Below are positions 10,681 through 21,724 of a stretch of DNA of 64,000 nt, in pieces. Under the pieces are notes generated by a model. It made no database searches. It was not told the origin of the DNA and was given only the letters and a program-made list of their open reading frames with translations. This DNA comes from Zhengitettix transpicula (lineage: Eukaryota; Arthropoda; Insecta; Orthoptera; Tetrigidae): positions 14,575,001 through 14,639,000 of the forward strand of contig CM073593.1 in NCBI GenBank assembly GCA_037074705.1, read 5' to 3'. Position 1 is the stretch's first letter. Each line of letters begins with the position of its first letter. The position numbers and the translations under genes were made by a program.

Positions 10681-13059
10681 CCCGGTTTTCAAATAATAAT
10701 TAAAAATACTAAACCCCGAAAAAGGTTTAATGTAATTTTTATGTAGTCATGTGTCGCATAATGTTAATAAGGGTTAAACGGACTACTTAGTTTAGAATTT
10801 TTTTAAAAATATATTTTTGATTTAATAAATTTTTAGTAATAATAAATGCTATTATTAGAACTGTAATATTTAAATCTATGGTCCATACTGGTACACATTC
10901 GTTTATGCCTCCAATTTCAATAACAAATCCTCGGGAACTTCTCAACATATGAGGAATGCTGATTTGATTATTTTTATTTTGTGATGGGGGAATTTACATT
11001 TCACTGACGTATTTTGAAGCTGTCAGCAAACACTTTATATTAAATTTCTTATTCACGTGCCTCAGTTATTTATTTTAAAACACTTCTTTAAAAAAAAACT
11101 AGCAACAAACCGCTATTCCTATTTATGCTTATTAGTCTACGATGGCAGAACATTCCGTTGCTACGTTTACGACAGCTGGTATTTCAATAATGGACTGATT
11201 TTAGTAATTCTATGTCCGCTATTAACTTGTTGTCACCCTTTTCAGTCGCCCAATGAAATAAAGATTTTTCTAAAGCTTAAACTGAACCTTAGTTCATTTT
11301 CTTAAATAATTTTGTCCTCGTTAATACTTTAAATATCAAGTGAATGTAAAGCTACAACAGGAAAACATTTATTTTGGAACAGAATATTTGAGTAACAACC
11401 CATCAAGTTATTTGAAATATATACAAATAACCTGACAAAATAAGTGAAAACTCAGTATTCGCTAAAAGCGAAAACAATTATCTTTTTTTAATTTTTTAGT
11501 GCTTTAATAGTGAATCAAAACATAATATCTAAAATTCTAATATATATTTTTTAAAAAAAATTGAGGTATTAATGCCAACGTGCAAGGATTCAAATCGCTT
11601 AATAAAATTCCTGACTTTCTAACAGAAACTTAAGTTTCAATTCCTTTATGAAATTTCTTAATCAATTTATCAAATTGACCGTAAAGAAACTCGTTAAATA
11701 TACATCGGAAATATTTCTGCGAACAGATAAATCAGCGCATGAATAATATAAAACCCAAATCGAAAACAAATACTGCATTATATATCCACCATAAGTTCCA
11801 TAATCACGTCATTCATGAAAAATCCTTGAATAAATATGCATGGAAACATTCATCAAAATTTAAAGATAAAATATTATTGATATATTTTAAAAAAATATCT
11901 CCTACAATAGGATTTTCTCTTTGTTTATTGGTATAAAAATATAGTTTTTTACGAAGCCTCAAATTTTATTTATAGAAAGAGAGTTGTAAAAAACACGTAA
12001 ATGTATTTTACTGACATATAGGCGGTTAAGGTCGTGCTTTCTGTGACTTTACAACCAATAAAACACATTCAGGTTAAGATTTATACTCTACTTGACGCTG
12101 TTTTCAGTAGGAATTTATCATGAAAGCTTTTTGGATAGTCATTATTATTTAACTATAAAAATTATTTATTATTTGTTTACAATAGGCACTCATATTTTTA
12201 TTACATTTCATTGAAGTTTTCTTATAATTATAATATAACATAATTCTGCTTTTAACGGACAACAGTGAACGATTACAACTGTTGTTTCGTTTTTTAAGTA
12301 AATTTTCTGAGAGGCAAACTCGTCAAACCTTTGACGATATTTGTGATTTTCATCAAAATTATTTATAAAAATAATATATATTATTATTATATAGTATTAA
12401 CGTTAATATTTGTATGCGAATAATGTCAGTCGTTTTATTATTCCTTATATTTTTTATCTCTTGTTTTGATCGGGAGTTTCACAATTTTGAACAAGAAGTA
12501 TAAGAGTACTTTATACACCACTCCTCTCGTTTAATTCTGGACGTTCTTTGATCAGAAAGTCTTCTCATTTCTATGAAATCGAAGTTCCTTAAGAGATATT
12601 TTTCTTGAAATCAAGCTGTAATAGTCACACAGATTTTCTATACAAGCATTTTAAATTATTTTTCCTGATTGTATAGCCTCTCTTTTGCGCTAAACAATCG
12701 TAGGCCTACTGCATTCCTGATGCAAACTCTGCAAAGTAATCTTTGATCTTGTTGTAAGAAAATGATTCCGTCTGGTACTTATTTCTACCATTCTTGTTTT
12801 CCTGCCTAACAGAAATTAAAACTGACCGGATTGTGTATTTATAAATATATGAAGGATCGGGAGTGAAACCATAGTTGCATGCAGATAATTTGGATTCGTC
12901 CCGGTTGACTGTCCGCCGTCTAACTTGAATTGTCTCTCCCTTTACATTAGTTTGAGATTTATATATCACTAAACATCGTATTCTCTTATTAGAAAATCGA
13001 GAAGAAGAAACAATTCTCCTGCAACGATTTTTGCACAGCATCATCCGGTCAAGAATGGA
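10681..13059. other. Long AT-rich non-coding stretch
   Basis: More than 2 kb with many A/T homopolymers. The longest frame is at 12706-13122 on the minus strand (138 codons), rich in R, K and S and with no recognised domain. It has no flanking splice or promoter support and is treated as chance. No repeat ends or motif clusters seen. Confidence 0.5.
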
Positions 13060-13340
13060 GAAACATTTCTTCTTTTCACCCAATAAGTGTCGGCGCCATG
13101 TACGGGAGCAAAGGCTCCTCATGATCCGAACCTATTTTTGAGGCGATCAGCTCGCCCCACGTGACTCATTGGCTGCGCTCCGCTGGGCGCTGATGCGATT
13201 AGTAAGGGAAGCTGGCTACACTTCTGCTCCGCCAACCCCATATATTTCTATTTGCCAGCCGCTTATTTTCTCGGTCGATCTTTAAAGCCAGATGGAATGT
13301 CGTGACCGCTAATATCAACGGGTCTCATTCCACCCGGTCA
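13060..13340. promoter_or_regulatory. GC-rich island 5 with overlapping E-box/AP-1 site
   Basis: A compact GC-rich block contains CACGTGACTCA at 13158-13168, overlapping a bHLH E-box (CACGTG) and an AP-1 site (TGACTCA). A CCAAT-type inverted motif (CATTGGC) and CGCTGGGCGCTGATGCGATTA follow. Composition and motif overlap suggest a cis-regulatory element. Inference only. Confidence 0.35.
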
Positions 13341-13889
13341 ATTTCTACTGAGCAAGGGCATTTTATAATTTCTTTAGTGAGTCAATATAAGGTGTGTTAG
13401 CGTGACAATAACGCGGCCTGGTAAAATATAGTAGATGTTAACAATTAGTTCCCCTGTCAGATAGTTATATTAAAAACCTTTCCTTAAACGAGCATCGTTC
13501 TGATTAACTTGAAACCTTTACACAGGTTTCACTGCCAGATAGGAAATTTAGTCAACTAAATTTCTGACCTACGCATCGTATCAGATATTTGTTGGTATTA
13601 GTTTTGACAGGGCTATTTAGTAATAACGCTCCCGTGTATAATGCCTTACAGCTTCGACGTTGGGCCTTTGTAGCCAATGTTCTGTCTCCGCTTAGACTGA
13701 AATAGTATAATGGTGGACTTGAATAATAGTTTCCAACAATTGTCCATAAAATTATTCACCTAGTGAGAGAAAAATTTAAAATAAAATAAATAGTTTAAAA
13801 TTAAACTTACAGTTCGATTCTTAATTTTTTAATTTTTAGGCATCAATGTTAAATAAATATTTGTATTGTAAATTTTAAAAAAAATAACG
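13341..13889. other. Non-coding DNA
   Basis: AT-rich with one short imperfect palindrome near 13545-13566 (AAATTTAGT...ACTAAATTT). No coding region. Confidence 0.5.
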
Positions 13890-13904
13890 AGGCTTACAGA
13901 CATT

Positions 13905-14045
13905 GTAAAATATTTTATATAGCACTTTAACGACGTTTCATAACATTTTTGTACCTTCATCAAGTTTTATGTAGTAACATAACGACCTGATTGAAAGAAA
14001 AACGTAAGAAATCGTCGTTAAAGTGTTAAATAAAATATGAGAATA
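13905..14045. repeat. Palindromic element with divergent hammerhead-like cores
   Basis: Two arms of roughly 60 bp face each other. TAGCACTTTAACGACG in the left arm pairs with CGTCGTTAAAGTGTTA in the right arm, and TTTTATAT with ATAAAATA. In the left arm, read on the minus strand, TTGATGA is followed by GAAACGTCG, which resembles a hammerhead core with one change (C3 to U). The right-arm copy, on the plus strand, is more degraded (CTGATTGA ... GAAATCGTCG). The arrangement, with cores starting near the centre and reading outward, matches the larger palindrome at 16.6-17.2 kb. Possibly inverted terminal segments of Penelope-like elements. Confidence 0.6.
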
Positions 14046-14176
14046 CGGTTTATAAAATTAATAAAACAGACGAAAATAAAAATATAATAAAATCAATATT
14101 TATGTTTATAGATTTTTGAAATCGAATTTATAATATGACGGAAACCAATGATACCTATTTTTCCGAAATATCGTAA

Positions 14177-14345
14177 AACATGTTTATATTACAAAAATTA
14201 TTAAATTCCTGATTCATAACAATAAATAAAATTTCTTTATTAATATCAATCCGCCTGTAACATTGTTAATATTCCAAAAATATATTAAATTCCTATATAT
14301 AACAATAAATAAAATTTCGTTATTAGTATCATTGTGAATGTGTCA
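14177..14345 (+). repeat. Tandem duplication, about 84-bp unit, two copies
   Basis: TTAAATTCCT at 14201 recurs at 14285. It is followed in both units by AACAATAAATAAAATTTC and then a similar TATTA-TATCA segment. The units are AT-rich and moderately diverged. Confidence 0.75.
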
Positions 14346-15070
14346 TTATTATGTACATAATATGCGGAAAATTCAACTGGATATAATAAAATTTTAATTA
14401 ACCGTAATAAAGCACGAAGAGAAATTCTCTTTTAAATTGTTTCGGTATGTTTATAAAATTTTTTTTATGAATTTCTTAAAGTTTTTGAGCGTTGCATAGG
14501 GATGTTCCGAGGGAACTTAGTGCGTCCGTAATTCCGTTTGTGCCCCCAGGCTCAGCTTCGTTCCCACCCACGACCGAACCCTTTCCTCAATTAATGGAGG
14601 GGGATTCCATCCAGATTATTGTAGAATTTATCCCTCCAAGAGACCTTAGGGCTAGTCTATCTGCGGCAGCGCTCCAATTTTAATATTTCGGACACATTAA
14701 GCAGCCAAGGAAAGATGCGCCAGGGGATGCAGATTATATTATTTTGCATTTTTGTTCTCTATATTCCGACATAAATACTACGGTAGTAACAACTATATTG
14801 CTTCATTACATTTTTTAAATTTTAATAATTTTCTCTCAGTAATTAAGTAACAACCGTATTGTTCACAAGTAAATTAAGCAACAAATTGTCGAACAGCCTT
14901 TTATAATTCATTTCTAGCGCTCGCATCATTAAACTTCATTCGAAGTTTACATATTATAAATAAACGGAACGAAAAGTTCAATTAAATTGTATAGTATTCC
15001 ATTATTAAACATTTGATCAATTAGCATGAGCTTTAATCTAAATCCATAACAGAAAAAAAGAGTACGAGTA
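14346..15070. other. Mostly AT-rich non-coding DNA
   Basis: A small GC-richer block at 14490-14680 gives a 63-codon frame without recognisable motifs. The remainder is AT-rich. Confidence 0.5.
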
Positions 15071-15074
15071 TACA

Positions 15075-15225
15075 AGCGAACCAATGAGATGGCCTCGCTG
15101 TCACAACAGCAACTAACCAATCAGAAGCAGTGTGTGCACGCACAGATTCAGCTGACACTATATAAATGCCCATACTTCAGTCTGAAGAAGATGGCGGTGC
15201 CAGCCATCTAAACGTCACTGATTAT
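15075..15225 (+). promoter_or_regulatory. Promoter-like module with hammerhead-like hairpin
   Basis: In order on the plus strand: two CCAAT boxes (GAACCAATGAG near 15079 and AACCAATCAG near 15116), an E-box-like CAGCTG near 15149, and a TATA box (CTATATAAATG near 15159). About 20-25 bp later comes CTGAAGA (15182-15188), a perfect 7-bp stem AGATGGC/GCCATCT (15189-15195 and 15203-15209), then AAACGTC. The hairpin has the layout of a hammerhead core CTGANGA-stem II-(G)AAAC, with the G12 position changed to U. An RNA polymerase II promoter followed by a ribozyme-like fold near the start site is the arrangement of Penelope-like terminal repeats and retrozymes. The only peptide after the ATG is five codons, so this is not a gene start. 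Confidence 0.45.
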
Positions 15226-15839
15226 CACTTCAACCCAGTTGGAAACTCGAGACCAATTTATACACGCCGTTCACCGGGAAAGACCTCATACTTTAAATAG
15301 AAAAATATACGTTTGTTTTGATAATTAATAAGAAGAAATTAAATATATTATTGGGTTTGTAATGGCAGAAATTAATAGCAGTAAATCGGTGGATGAATTG
15401 AAATTTAATAACGTTAGTTGTTTAAATGAAGTATAGAGATATTTTTAAAAATTAATACGATTTTAATTTAAGTATCAGGATAGAAATATCGCGACCGAAT
15501 CAGGAATTTTTAAGTAATCATCCATTATCATCATATTCAGTACTGCAGGAATGTTTCCAGAAAAGGATTCAAACGGCTCCCGACCGCAAGCCACTTGCAA
15601 TAATTTCTAATGCATTAGCATGATTATGGGTTAACGGATGCTTCCCATATTTATAGCATCGAAATTTATTTACCAGAAAGATTCTTAAATGCTTGTTAAT
15701 ATTTATGTATCTTTCACGACATGAATTTATGGATCGACAGAATAACGATGTTTCTATACCGTATTCTTATTTTGTATATATTTTCGAGATATCAATCGAA
15801 CATAATTACGTTGAGTTCCGGTCGTTGACTACAGTGTCA
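15226..15839. other. Non-coding DNA
   Basis: AT-rich. May include the downstream body of the element whose promoter-like module lies at 15.1 kb, but no ends are visible. Confidence 0.45.
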
Positions 15840-16240
15840 CCTGGGCAGTTATGAAGAGGGTGATATATATTCTGAGAAAGTGACAGCACAATACTGATCG
15901 GAGGAATACGCATGAGGTGTGACTGTGGAGCAGCCACGTGTGACTTGAGTGAACGGCTGGACGCCTTCAGCGACGGCAATTAATGAAGACTTCCCCGGCG
16001 GAAACGGCTGTTTATCGTGCGTCGATTAGAGCACACGCTCGTGATAACCTTTGCGTGGTGCGTGCAGGTGGACGCGTTAAATACTCGGGACAAAAATAAA
16101 AATAACACGGCGCGTTCCTTAACCGTGTCCGTGACTCAACCTGGGTCGATGACTATCGTGCGCACTCACGCAATTTGTCGTCGCGAGCCATTCACGGGTC
16201 GGAGCCAGCTACGAACCCAGGCACACGAACATCTAACTAA
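15840..16240. promoter_or_regulatory. CpG-rich island 6
   Basis: CG-rich between about 15900 and 16210 with E-box-like CCACGTGTGAC at 15934 and CGGCAATTAATG at 15976. A 99-codon plus-strand frame (16017-16316) overlaps it, but its peptide lacks recognisable domains. Candidate regulatory DNA by composition. Confidence 0.3.
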
Positions 16241-16611
16241 AATAAATAAACGTTGCTTTGAAATTATCAGTCACTTATCCCTTAGAACTTCGATGCACAA
16301 TTTTACATTATTTTAAAGCCGTCTCTGAAACTACTACAGTATTGGAATCTATAACAGGCTCAATTCTTACCATTTGTTAAGAAAACTTTCGAGACTGCAA
16401 GTCATACAGATCCTGCCTACTATTAACGCTGAATTTATTAAGATAAAAAAATCTGCTTACCAATATATACCAATAAGCAGCGCTCGCTCTGACCAAGAAT
16501 AAAAATACAGTTACTAAAATTAAATGTAATTCTATACAAGAATCTGATCAATAATGGAAGTGAAGTTGACCATTTTCCTAACCTTTTTTCATACATTTCA
16601 AGTCAACGATA
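16241..16611. other. AT-rich non-coding DNA
   Basis: No feature recognised. Confidence 0.5.
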
Positions 16612-17240
16612 TTAATAAATAAATAAACGACCTTACAGAAAAGTAATTATAATGTTTATTACAAAAAAATCAGTCCACGACATTTCGTCCTCCTTTTGGG
16701 CTTCAACAGGTTTGACAATTTTTTATCTATAATTTAGAAATTAATATCGTAAGTATTTATACAGTTTTTTAAGAGCAATTAAAAATTATTTTCATTTATT
16801 TTATTTTGTTTTACTTACAATTTTGTATAAAATTCATTGTAATTGCTCTAAATTTTTTTATAAATACTTCTGTTATTAATAAATCAATAAACATCGGCCA
16901 ATTGTAAGTCAGAAAAAATAATTTATTAATGTAAAATTAAACATTAAGTCTCTTATTTGGCAACCTCATCAGGTTCAAGGTTAAAAATAGAAAAAGAACA
17001 AAACAGTTACAATGATAAGATAAAATTTTTAAGAAACATTTGACAGATAACAAACAAACAATATAAATTTGTTAGACTTATGTATCATTATTTAAATAAA
17101 TGCTTGTGTTATTCATTTTTAATTTGTAGAATAAAAACTGCCAAACCTGTTGATGTCCCAATATAGGACGAAACGTCAAGAAATTGATATTTTTGTGAAA
17201 TAAACACTATATATTCTTTTCTGACTTTATTTACTTATTT
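16612..17240. mobile_element. Foldback element with hammerhead-like cores in both arms
   Basis: Inverted arms of about 125 bp. Left arm (minus): ATTTCGTCCTCC, CAACAGGTTTG. Right arm (plus): CAAACCTGTTGATGTCC, GGACGAAACGTC. The outer parts also pair (GTAATTATAATGTTTATT against ATAAACACTATATATTC). On the plus strand CTGTTGA (17147), stem GTCC/GGAC (155-158 and 166-169 of that kilobase) and GAAAC (17170-17174) reproduce a hammerhead core except A6 to U. The left arm carries a more worn copy on the minus strand. A third degraded unit lies near 16908-17000, in the orientation of the left arm. About 630 bp, no coding capacity. Likely non-autonomous and Penelope/retrozyme-related; the class is inferred. 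Confidence 0.65.
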
Positions 17241-17385
17241 ATATTATTATAATATAGTCAGATATTTTTTCATAGTTCTTTAACAACAATCATACCTGGT
17301 GTAGTGTTCTTATAGTTACTGATGGGATGTGTTTAGTGTTGTGGCTTATTTATCACGAAAATTAGGATGCAAACTAACGCATAAG

Positions 17386-17439
<54 letters not shown>

Positions 17440-17446
17440 TGTGTGT
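17386..17446. repeat. Compound (TC)n(TG)n microsatellite
   Basis: TC units at 17386-17400 run into TG units to 17446 with one interruption. Confidence 0.95.
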
Positions 17447-18399
17447 ACATTATTTGCTTAGAAATTTGTTGATAACCCCAATCACAGTTGACTACTATGC
17501 AACTTTTATCAGCCATTTGAAATAAATCCAATCTATTAGCTATCATTATACTTAAAAATTTGTTTCGCATGGTCAATCTGGAACACAGTTATTGTGATCA
17601 ATGATCGAGTAGCACTTAAGGTGACTGATATTAATTAAAAATAATAATAGTATTTAAAATTACGTTTGACTTTATATAGTAAATGGAATTATAAATACTG
17701 TTTTTATATTAATTTATTTACAGTCACATTAACAGCTCAGGCTATTAGCGACTCATTATTGGAACTGAATTTACCTTGTCAGGAGACTGATTTGACGAGA
17801 GTATCTCTCACGTACACAAACATCCATCCCCTCGCTCGGACTCTAACCTGGGAGCTCTGTGATGTGAGGCAGTCACGATGACCCCTACAAATATTTGTTT
17901 TTGTGTTTGAAAACTAAAAGTCTGATTTAAACAGTTACATGTAATTTATTGAATATGATTGATGAAATATTGTTATTACATATTTTCTTACGCATCAAAA
18001 GGATTGTTAGGATGAGTCAATTTTTTCGTTTAATGCACAATTGAGTAATTGATCTGGAGTTTTAAATTGTTGCAGTTCGATACCATCAAAGTGCAGACGG
18101 TTGCATATGTCCCAGGGAATCGGGTGTTGTGTATGAAACTTGAGTTGCATCTTGTTTATCCAAATTTCAACGTTGGTCTTCTAGAAACTCTAACTTAAAT
18201 ATTTTGTTAGGTTCTTATAGTTTGGGGCCTATTTACATGGTGCTTAAACGCTAGTTTTATTGTGCAGTTGTGGGATGAGTGAGTTTAAACGACGGGTAGT
18301 TTATTTGTTTACAACGCCTCATGTTCAAGTTTGATTTATTGTCCAAGATATAGCAAGCCGCAGTTAATATGCGGTCCTTATCAAGAGCGAAATCGTAAG
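17447..18399. other. Non-coding DNA
   Basis: AT-rich to 18040 and less so afterwards. No coding frame or repeat match recognised. Confidence 0.5.
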
Positions 18400-18890
18400 T
18401 TGGGTTTGGCCTCTCTCCAAACCTCTGCCGCGTGGGGGCCGCACTTTTGTCGCAGTGCATAGAAATGATATATATTTTCAGTGAAATTTCCAAGTCCCGC
18501 TTCAGTGATCGCCCGGTTCCGCGGATGGAATTCCCCTTTCCGAAGAACAAGGTTGCCAGTTCGTGCAGTGAAGCTTGCTACATATTGTATGAGATCCTTA
18601 TAAACTATGCGCCGGCCTCCATAAACATAAGCGACTGGTGTTATTTATGGGCGCGAGGAATCGACACGCCGAGAAGGAGGCGTCAAGGATAAATATCCGT
18701 GGTTCTGACGTCTTACGAAGGGTTCATAAAAAAGATCCGGGATCCCAGCGCCGTAGTTTTGTGCCTTATCGTGCAAGGACTGTGAAATTAAACGTCTGTC
18801 GTGCTTCCCTTGGCCGTAATTACACTTCGTGGCAAGCGGGTTGCGGAAAGTCGGAGTTACTGACCTGTCGGCGTTATTATTTCAGTGTCG
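18400..18890. promoter_or_regulatory. GC-rich island 7 with paired Hox/Caudal-type sites
   Basis: CpG-rich block. CCATAAA at 18619-18625 and TTTATGG at 18644-18650 form an inverted pair 18 bp apart. TTTATGG is the type of site bound by posterior Hox/Abd-B and Caudal homeodomains. A further GTAATTACAC lies near 18816. Three overlapping short frames exist, without domain content. A developmental enhancer is plausible. Inferred from motifs only. Confidence 0.35.
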
Positions 18891-20639
18891 CTACAATAAA
18901 TTACTTATGATTCTTCCACTAATCCTTTTTTTCATTCATCTGGAATTACCCTTAACAGCCATTTACTACAAAATCGTATAATAATTTACTAATAAATCAC
19001 TATGTTATTAATTAGTAAAGTTTCTCGTGACTAATTATAGAGAATGTTCTTACCATACCAGAAGTAAATAGTAAATGCATTGAATTTTGCAAGGGAATCT
19101 TAGTTCTATAAAAACTTTGATGGCAGGAAAAATTTACACTTTTATATAATACTGGCCGTGAACACGTTTTTTGCCAGAATATTAGTTAATAACTGAATAG
19201 AAAAACCACTTCTATAACCCTAGTTACCAGAGATTTGGATTTTTCGTAAGACACTTTCTACGGCGAGTAATATATTAATATTACTATAATTTTTGTACCA
19301 TGACCCAAAGTTAGAACTTCTCAACTAAAATTTACATTGATTAGAATTCACAGAACGTTTTCTCCCCATCTTCAAGGACTTCTTCAATTGTATCTAAAAT
19401 TAAGTATAATGAAAAGGCAATAGTTGACGCCTAAATAAATAAATTTGGCATAATATGGTTAGATACATAATTGACCAAATATGAATTGAACATAGGGAGG
19501 AAACGTTTTCTTTATTGTATTAAATGTCAATTTTAATCTATGAATTATGACTATGGTCCAGATATATTAGGTGTATTTATATTAATACATTAATTTTAAT
19601 TTTGCGGAAATATAATCAGAAATCATATAAAAGAGTTCTTAAATCTTAAAGTTCTTTAATGAGTGAGTCACCAAAGTTCCAGGTCTGTGCTTAAATTGCA
19701 GAAATACATCAACAAAATAAAAATTCGTAATGGATCTTATTCACCACAATCACCTTCAAAATATTCCTTTACACGAACAACGACTAAGCTTTAATGTCCT
19801 TAACTGTTTTACATCAACGGTCCCTTTTAAATTGAGAAAAATTGTCGAAGAAAGATCGTGAGAATAAAATCTGTTATTTTAATAAATGATTATCGGTTTA
19901 TCAAATGGGTCAAATTTTTGTCAAAACACCAACGTTTGCGCAATTATCATCATCGCCGGCATCAGGTGGACTGGGGTTTCGATAAATTTGTTTTATATTT
20001 ATAAACTTCGGTTGGCTTTTCGAAAATTGTTCCCCAAAAGACGATAATAATTAATTAAATTTATACACCGGGAAAGCCTTCAATCACTAACTGTCATCTT
20101 TTTTTTTATCAGAAAGCGCTTGAAGGTGAACGCAGACGCGGTACAGAATTTTCCGTAACTCTGCTCATAACCGAAATCTGGATCATTTCCAACTAAAATT
20201 CTCCCATCATTGAAACGTTTAAATTAGCTTCTTTGTGACTAAAGCAACGTTTCTGAATGATTTCTTCAAAGGTTTTCTGTAGCCGTTCCCCAAAAATTTG
20301 TAAGAAAACCTGGGGCTGTCATGTTTCCATCTTAAATATTCCGATTTCATCGAAAATGTACGTGAGCATCTGTCAGTATTTCTCCTGTCACAGTCTCAAG
20401 GATATGTGCCTGAATGCATTTCGTTGTTTTAAGAGCCTTCACGATCTTCGCCAAAAATTTCTGATACTTCTCTTAGATGACAAAAGCTTGAATTAGTAGA
20501 AGTAAATGATTTTGGAATTATCTGAGATCAATAATAATATTCAGGCTATTGTATATAGCACAGAAAATCGAGTACTTTCGTATACAAGGAGAAATAGGAG
20601 AGATACGGGATTTTCGCGAGAAAACCAAATGTGCCAAAG
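18891..20639. other. AT-rich non-coding DNA with a worn hammerhead-like segment
   Basis: No supported ORF. At 19934-19966 the minus strand reads CTGATGC, a stem GGCGAT/ATTGC and then GCAAACGTTGG. This resembles the hammerhead-like family with core changes (A9 to C, G12 lost). Confidence 0.45.
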
Positions 20640-21070
20640 CTGGATTTAAAAAGTTTCCCAGCCGCCGGAGCACGCGTGGGCACTCATCAACACCTGATTA
20701 ATTAATTACACATCGCTTGGCCTGTACCTAGATGGAGACAAAAGTTTCTGCAAGGCACGTGTAATTACAAGTCTTGGTAATTACCATGACTAATTGATAA
20801 TTAGTGTCGTAAGGAAGTTCTTTGTCGAGGACTGGGAAAGAATAATAAGAAACGTCGAGTTTTTGTGACGTAATTACACGCACTTGTCAGACGCAGCGCT
20901 GCCTGACGCCGCGACGCGGAACCCACCGTTGTACGAATCACACGCTTCAAGTCGACGTATTTACAGTAATACGAATGCACATTGGTTACTCAGCTACGAA
21001 TAATTACATTTATCGGCTTTGCCTGCTTGGGAAGTCAAATATTACCGGGGCTGTTAGAAAATCCAGTGTT
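20640..21070. promoter_or_regulatory. Homotypic cluster of TAATTA homeodomain sites
   Basis: At least six separate TAATTA-class sites lie within about 310 bp: the GATTAATTAATTAC run at 20697-20709, GTAATTACA at 20761, palindrome GGTAATTACC at 20776-20785, CTAATTGATAATTAG at 20790-20804, CGTAATTACACG near 20870, and AATAATTACA at 21000. They are interspersed with CpG-rich sequence and E-box-like CACGTG (20757) and CACTTG (20881). By base composition fewer than one TAATTA would be expected here. This is a strong candidate for a homeodomain-regulated enhancer. No coding frame is present. Confidence 0.5.
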
Positions 21071-21680
21071 ACGTCATCCAACAAATCGATACAACTGTTC
21101 TCTTTATGATTCCTACATACGTACCAAAATATAATTTCAACTTCGGAAATTATTGACGTATTAAAACTAATATACGAGATTATTGAGATCTAAAATAGCA
21201 AAATTATTGAATTTGTATGCACGTACGTAGTTTCACATATTATTTACCTTTTCACTGTATAATACAACAGAAACGTGTTTAATGTAATATACGAACCCTA
21301 CGATTTTTAACAATCTCATTTTTCTGAAGAAACAGATTGTTATAACTGGTTTAAGTTATTCTTCTTTTCCCATTAGCATTCTGCAACACGAAAAATAATG
21401 TTGTAGAACATCGTTAACATTTTTCATTAAAGCCTAATAAAACAAAAGACAGTAATTTTAGTTGTTCTTCGGATAAAATTAGTTGAGATATTCCAAATTA
21501 ATTAGTTTAAATTTCCTTACACTATCTATCTTATTCATTATTTTCAATAAGACGTAAATTTTTCATTGTTTTTCTTTACTCAAGGTTTCAACTCTAACGA
21601 CATCTAAAGTAAGCAGCGATGACTTTAACAGATTGTTTTTCTTAATTATATAAAATCTAATATTCTTGTCCTTTGCTGTA
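21071..21680. other. AT-rich non-coding DNA
   Basis: No feature recognised before the splice-like site at 21.72 kb. Confidence 0.5.
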
Positions 21681-21724
21681 TTGTTTCACTAATTGCACGT
21701 TTGTTTTCTTGATTACAGGTGAGT
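21681..21724 (+). other. Candidate recursive-splicing ratchet point (zero-length exon) 1
   Basis: Plus strand: a branch-point-like CTAAT at 21689-21693, a T-rich tract (TTTGTTTTCTTGATT), acceptor ACAG ending at 21718, and immediately the strong donor GTGAGT at 21719-21724. Acceptor directly joined to donor, with no exon between, is the defining signature of ratchet points in long fly introns. A second donor-like GGGTGAG lies at 21839-21845. It could end a 121-nt 'RS-exon' (21719-21839) of the type described in vertebrates. If true, the surrounding sequence is intron of a plus-strand gene. Alternatives are a short unannotated exon start or chance: one CAGGTRAGT per window is expected randomly, but not with this acceptor context. 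Confidence 0.45.

Noticed and set aside
12706..13122. 138-codon minus-strand frame as a gene
   Set aside because: No recognised domain, no splice or promoter context, R/K/S-rich composition without pattern. Probably chance.
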